This document shows positions 58,975 to 64,000 of a DNA stretch of 64,000 nt, in pieces. The position numbers and the translations under genes were made by a program. The DNA comes from Crossaster papposus (taxonomy: Eukaryota; Echinodermata; Asteroidea; Velatida; Solasteridae): positions 1 to 64,000 of the forward strand of contig JBAIAA010000244.1 in assembly GCA_037893245.1 (NCBI GenBank). Reading direction: 5' to 3'. Below the pieces are notes generated by a model. The model did no database searches and had not been told where the DNA came from. It worked only from the letters and a program-made list of their open reading frames with translations. Within the stretch, counting starts at the first letter, position 1. The number at the start of each line of letters is the position of its first letter.

Positions 58975-61900
58975 AGATATATGTCGAGAACATTATCCTC
59001 ATTCGCAGCCATGTTTTCTGATGTGTATGTATGTACACGTGTATTGCCAAATATGCCTATGCCGCCAGTATTCTGACGCATGAGTCTCTCAGTTTGTTTG
59101 TTTTTCCAGTGAGAAATTTGGCAATATTTTGGCTCGGATGTCGAGCTGGTGAGTGTCTCTTCATTCTCGAACAACGTTGAGGCTCGCAGCTCAGATATAT
59201 GTCCAGAAAATTGTCCTCATTCGCAGCCATGTTTTCTTATGTGTATGGATGTTCACGTGTATTGCCTCATAGGTCTATGCCGCCAGTGTCCTGACGCATG
59301 AGTCTCACAGTTTGGTTTCTTTCAGTGAGAAATTTGGCAATATTTTGGCTCAGATGTCGAGCTGGCGAGTGTCTCTTCATTCTCGAACAACGTTGAGGTT
59401 CGCATCTCAGATATAAGTTCATAAAATTATCCTCATTCGCAGCCATGTTTTCGTTAGTGTATAGATGTACACGTGTATTGCCTCATAGACCTATGCCGCC
59501 AGTGTCCTGACGCATGAGTCTCACAGTTTTTTTTTTTTTCAGTGAGACATTTGGCAATATTTTGGCTCAGATGTCTAGCTGGCGAGTGTCTCTTCATTCT
59601 CGAACAACGTTGAGGTTCGCATCTGAGATATAAGTTCATAACATTATCCTCATTCGCAGCCATGTTTTCTTACGTTTATGCGTGTACACGTGTATTGCCG
59701 CATAGGCTTATGTCGCCAGTGTCCAGAAGCATGAGTCTCACAGTTTGGGTTTTTCTTCAGTGAGAAATTTGGCAATATTTTGGCTCGGATGTCGAGCTGA
59801 TGAGTGTCTCTTCATTTTCGAACAACGTTGAGGCTCGCAGCTCAGATATATTTCGAGAAAAATATCCTCATTTGCAGCCATGTTTTCTGATGTGTTTGTA
59901 TGTACACGTGTAGTGCCACATAGGCATATGCCGCCAGTGTCCTGACGCATGAATCTCTCAGTTTAGGTTTGTTCCAGTGAGAAATTTGGCAATATTTTGG
60001 CTCAGATGTCGAGCTGGTGAGTGTCTCTTCATTCTCGAACAACGTTGAGGCTCGCAGCTCAGATATATGTCGAGAACATTATCCTCATTCGCAGACATGT
60101 TTTCTGATGTGTATGTATGTACACGTGTATTGCCACATAGGCCTATGCCGCCAGTATCCTGACGCATGAGTCTCTCAGTTTGGGTTTTTTTCCAGTGAGA
60201 AATTTGGCAATATTTTGGCTCGGATTTCGAGCTGGTGAGTGTCTCTTCATTCTCAAACAACGTTGAGGCTCGCAGCTCAAATATATGCCGAGAAAATAAT
60301 CCTCATTCGCAGCCATGTTTTCTTATGTGTATGTATGTACACGTGTATTGCCACATAGGCATATGCCGCCAGTGTCCTGACGCATGAGTCTCTCAGTTTG
60401 GGTTTTTTCCAGTGAGAAATTTTGCAATATTTTGGCTCAGATGTCGAGCTGGCGAGTGTCTCTTCATTCTCGAACAACGTCGAGGCTCGCAGCTCAGATA
60501 TAAGTCGAGAAAATTATCCTCATTCGCAGCCATGTGTTCTGATATGTATGTATGTACACGTGTATTGCCACATAGGCCTATGCCGCCAGTGTCCCGACGC
60601 ATGAGTCTCAAAGTTTTGGTTTTTTCCAGTGAGAAATTTGGCAATATTTTGGCTCGGATGTCGAGCTGGTGAGTGTTTCTTCATTCTCCAACAACGTTGA
60701 GGCTCGCAGCTCAGATATATGTCGAGAAAATTGTCCTCATTCGCAGCCATGTTTTCTTATGTTTATGGATGTACACGTGTATTGCATCATAGGCCTATGC
60801 CGCCAGTGTACTGACGAATGAGTCTGACAGTTTGGGTTTTTTCCAGTGCGAAATTTTGAAATATTTTGGCTCAGATGTCGAGCTGGCGAGTGTCTCTTCA
60901 TTCTCGAACAACGTTGAGGTTCGCAGCTCAGATATAAGTTCATAAAATTATCCTCATTCGCAGCCATGTTTTCGTATGTTTATGCGTGTACACGTGTATT
61001 GCCGCATTGGCCTATACCGCCAGTGTCCTGACGCATGAGTCTCAAAGTTTTGGTCTCTTCCGGTGAGAATTTTGGCGATATGTTAGCTCAGATGTGGAGG
61101 TGGTGAATGTCTCTTCATTCTCCAACAACGTTGAGGTTCGCAGCTCAGATACATGTCGAGAACATTGTCCTCATTCACAGCCATGTTTTCTGATGTGTAT
61201 GTATGTACACGTGTATTGCCACATAGGCCTATGCCGCCAGTATCCTGACGCAGGAGTCTCTCAGTTTGGTTTTTTACCAGTGAGAAATTTGGCAATATTT
61301 TGGCTCGGATGTCGAGCTGGTGAGTGTCTCTTCATTCTCCAACAACGTTGAGGCTCGCAGCTCAGATATATGTCGAGAACATTATCCTCATTCGCAGCCA
61401 TGTTTTCTGATGTGTATGTATGTACACGTGTATTGCCAAATATGCCTATGCCGCCAGTATTCTGACGCATGAGTCTCTCAGTTTGTTTGTTTTTCCAGTG
61501 AGAAATTTGGCAATATTTTGACTCGGATGTCGAGCTGGTGAGTGTCTCTTCATTCTCGAACAACGTTGAGGCTCGCAGCTCAGATATATGTCCAGAAAAT
61601 TGTCCTCATTCGCAGCCATGTTTTCTTATGTGTATGGATGTTCACGTGTATTGCCTCATAGGTCTATGCCGCCAGTGTCCTGACGCATGAGTCTCACAGT
61701 TTGGTTTTTTTCAGTGAGAAATTTGGCAATATTTTGGCTCAGATGTCGAGCTGGCGAGTGTCTCTTCATTCTCGAACAACGTTGAGGTTCGTATCTCAGA
61801 TATAAGTTCATAAAATTATCCTCATTCGCAGCCATGTTTTCGTTAGTGTATAGATGTACACGTGTATTGCCTCATAGACCTATGCCGCCAGTGTCCTGAC

Positions 61901-63752
61901 GCATGAGTCTCACAGTTTGGTTTTTTTTCAGTGAGACATTTGGCAATATTTTGGCTCATATGTCGAGCTGGCGAGTGTCTCTTCATTCTCGAACAACGTT
62001 GAGGTTCGCATCTGAGATATAAGTTCATAACATTATCCTCATTCGCAGCCATGTTTTCTTACGTTTATGCGTGTACACGTGTATTGCCGCATAGGCTTAT
62101 GTCGCCAGTGTCCAGAAGCATGAGTCTCACAGTTTGGGTTTTTTTTCAGTGAGAAATTTGGCAATATTTTGGCTCGGATGTCGAGCTGATGAGTGTCTCT
62201 TCATTTTCGAACAACGTTGAGGCTCGCAGCTCAGATATATTTCGAGAAAAATATCCTCATTTGCAGCCATGTTTTCTGATGTGTTTGTATGTACACGTGT
62301 AGTGCCACATAGGCATATGCGGCCAGTGTCCTGACGCATGAATCTCTCAGTTTAGGTTTGTTCCAGTGAGAAATTTGGCAATATTTTGGCTCAGATGTCG
62401 AGCTGGTGAGTGTCTCTTCATTCTCGAACAACGTTGAGGCTCGCAGCTCAGATATATGTCGAGAACATTATCCTCATTCGCAGACATGTTTTCTGATGTG
62501 TATGTATGTACACGTGTATTGCCACATAGGCCTATGCCGCCAGTATCCTGACGCATGAGTCTCTCAGTTTGGGTTTTTTTCCAGTGAGAAATTTGGCAAT
62601 ATTTTGGCTCGGATTTCGAGCTGGTGAGTGTCTCTTCATTCTCAAACAACGTTGAGGCTCGCAGCTCAAATATATGCCGAGAAAATAATCCTCATTCGCA
62701 GCCATGTTTTCTTATGTGTATGTATGTACACGTGTATTGCCACATAGGCATATGCCGCCAGTGTCCTGACGCATGAGTCTCTCAGTTTGGGTTTTTTCCA
62801 GTGAGAAATTTTGCAATATTTTGGCTCAGATGTCGAGCTGGCGAGTGTCTCTTCATTCTCGAACAACGTCGAGGCTCGCAGCTCAGATATAAGTCGAGAA
62901 AATTATCCTCATTCGCAGCCATGTGTTCTGATATGTATGTATGTACACGTGTATTGCCACATAGGCCTATGCCGCCAGTGTCCCGACGCATGAGTCTCAA
63001 AGTTTTGGTTTTTTCCAGTGAGAAATTTGGCAATATTTTGGCTCGGATGTCGAGCTGGTGAGTGTTTCTTCATTCTCCAACAACGTTGAGGCTCGCAGCT
63101 CAGATATATGTCGAGAAAATTGTCCTCATTCGCAGCCATGTTTTCTTATGTTTATGGATGTACACGTGTATTGCCTCATAGGCCTATGCCGCCAGTGTAC
63201 TGACGAATGAGTCTGACAGTTTGGGTTTTTTCCAGTGCGAAATTTTGAAATATTTTGGCTCAGATGTCGAGCTGGCGAGTGTCTCTTCATTCTCGAACAA
63301 CGTTGAGGTTCGCAGCTCAGATATAAGTTCATAAAATTATCCTCATTCGCAGCCATGTTTTCGTATGTTTATGCGTGTACACGTGTATTGCCGCATTGGC
63401 CTATACCGCCAGTGTCCTGACGCATGAGTCTCAAAGTTTTGGTCTCTTCCGGTGAGAATTTTGGCGATATGTTAGCTCAGATGTGGAGGTGGTGAATGTC
63501 TCTTCATTCTCCAACAACGTTGAGGTTCGCAGCTCAGATACATGTCGAGAACATTGTCCTCATTCACAGCCATGTTTTCTGATGTGTATGTATGTACACG
63601 TGTATTGCCACATAGGCCTATGCCGCCAGTATCCTGACGCAGGAGTCTCTCAGTTTGGTTTTTTTCCAGTGCGAAATTTGGCAATATTTTGGCTCGGATG
63701 TCGAGCTGGTGAGTGTCTCTTCATTCTTCCACAACGTTGAGGCTCGCAGCTC
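58975..63752. repeat. Tandem duplication of a 2,389-bp block (2 copies)
   Basis: Copies 58975-61363 and 61364-63752. Shared private variants include GCCAAATATGCC, ATGTTCACGTG, CGTTAGTGTATAG, AACGTCGAGG and ATATATGCCGAG. The unit is 11 monomers plus 2 bp. Occasional differences occur, mainly in T tracts. Confidence 0.93.
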
Positions 63753-64000
63753 AGATATATGTCGAGAAAATTGTCCTCATTCGCAGCCATGTTTTCTTAT
63801 GTTTATGGATGTACACGTGTATTGCCTTATAGGCCTATGCCGCCAGTGTCCTGACGAATGAGTCTGACAGTTTGGGTTTTTTCCAGTGCGAAATTTGGAA
63901 ATATTTTGGCTCAGATGTCGAGCTGGCGAGTGTCTCTTCATTCTCAAACAACGTTGAGGCTCGCAGCTCAAATATATGCCGAGAAAATAATCCTCATTCG

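Larger units (their letters stand above)
18487..64000. repeat. 217-bp satellite array, right (about 210 monomers)
   Basis: Tandem monomers of 217 bp run to the window edge. Per-monomer landmarks in order: CTCATTCGCAGCCATG, TACACGTGTA, CATAGGCCTATG, GCCGCCAGTGTCCTGACGC, ATGAGTC, a T-rich tract, GAGAAATTTGG, GATGTCGAGCTGG, GTCTCTTCATTCTCG, AACAACGTTGAGG, CAGCTCAGATATA. Three subtypes alternate. Type A has TTTTCCAGTGAG and GAGCTGGTGAGTG. Type B has TCTTCCGGTGAG, GATGTGGAGG and TGGTGAATG. Type C has TCTCACAG and GAGCTGGCGAGTG. 217 is not a multiple of 3, so no frame can continue through successive monomers. The short frames present are by-products. Confidence 0.98.

Noticed and set aside
18487-64000. 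Well over a hundred open frames of 60-148 codons, both strands
   Set aside because: They follow the 217-bp period, overlap on both strands and shift frame every monomer, and their variation shows no coding pattern. They are repeat by-products.
18487-64000. CENP-B box
   Set aside because: Looked for TTCG....A..CGGG on both strands of the monomer. TTCG occurs but never with the CGGG half.
18487-64000. CRISPR-like regular repeats
   Set aside because: Repeats are 217 bp, head-to-tail, without unique spacers, in a eukaryotic satellite.

Overview
The window is eukaryotic, almost certainly metazoan. It has no bacterial-style gene density and no long open reading frames. What it does have is a 217-bp tandem satellite, DNA transposon remnants with target-site duplications (a hAT derivative and a foldback MITE), a tRNA-like SINE head, a retroelement-type SGNH esterase pseudogene, and short exon-like segments bordered by GT/AG signals. 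The 8-mer TAGGCCTA recurs both in the satellite and in the single-copy part, which fits a marine invertebrate genome. I cannot name the species.

Layout. (1) 1-3564: about 16 monomers of the satellite, full of single-base indels. (2) 3565-18486: 14,922 bp of non-satellite DNA. (3) 18487-64000: about 210 further monomers, much cleaner, organised as a patchwork of higher-order duplications. Their unit sizes change along the array: 869, 3065, 1302/1519/651, 1518/1735, 3038, 1307, 2607 and 2389 bp, nearly all close to multiples of 217.

The central observation is that region 2 interrupts a single satellite monomer. The left array stops at ...GAGAACATT, the right array resumes at ATTATCCTC..., and the monomer subtype on each side matches the two halves of one known subtype. 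The insert therefore has a 3-bp duplication (ATT) and begins CACTGT and ends ACAGTG. This looks like a precise transposition of a 15-kb segment with CACTA/EnSpm-like ends, although no transposase is visible in it.

Inside the insert, from left to right: C-rich low-complexity DNA; a duplicated module (R1-R2) with a conserved TATAAAAG box and decayed further copies; a G29/C34 homopolymer pair; AT-rich DNA with nothing recognisable; a possible minus-strand exon (10285-10399); a 475-bp foldback MITE with TTA duplication next to a paralogous empty site; a 1,522-bp hAT deletion derivative with an 8-bp duplication that keeps only the transposase C-terminus; a possible plus-strand exon (13181-13398); a tRNA-like SINE head; a CpG-rich promoter/first-exon candidate; a frameshifted SGNH-hydrolase pseudogene; and a CRE/CCAAT promoter-like patch with repeated 23-bp and 16-bp motifs.

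Most satellite monomers carry, on the plus strand, a branch-point-like CTGAC, a pyrimidine tract with CAG, 39 nt, and GTGAGT. This is a complete exon-like unit every 217 bp. The many short open frames in the array are by-products of the repeat and are not annotated as genes.
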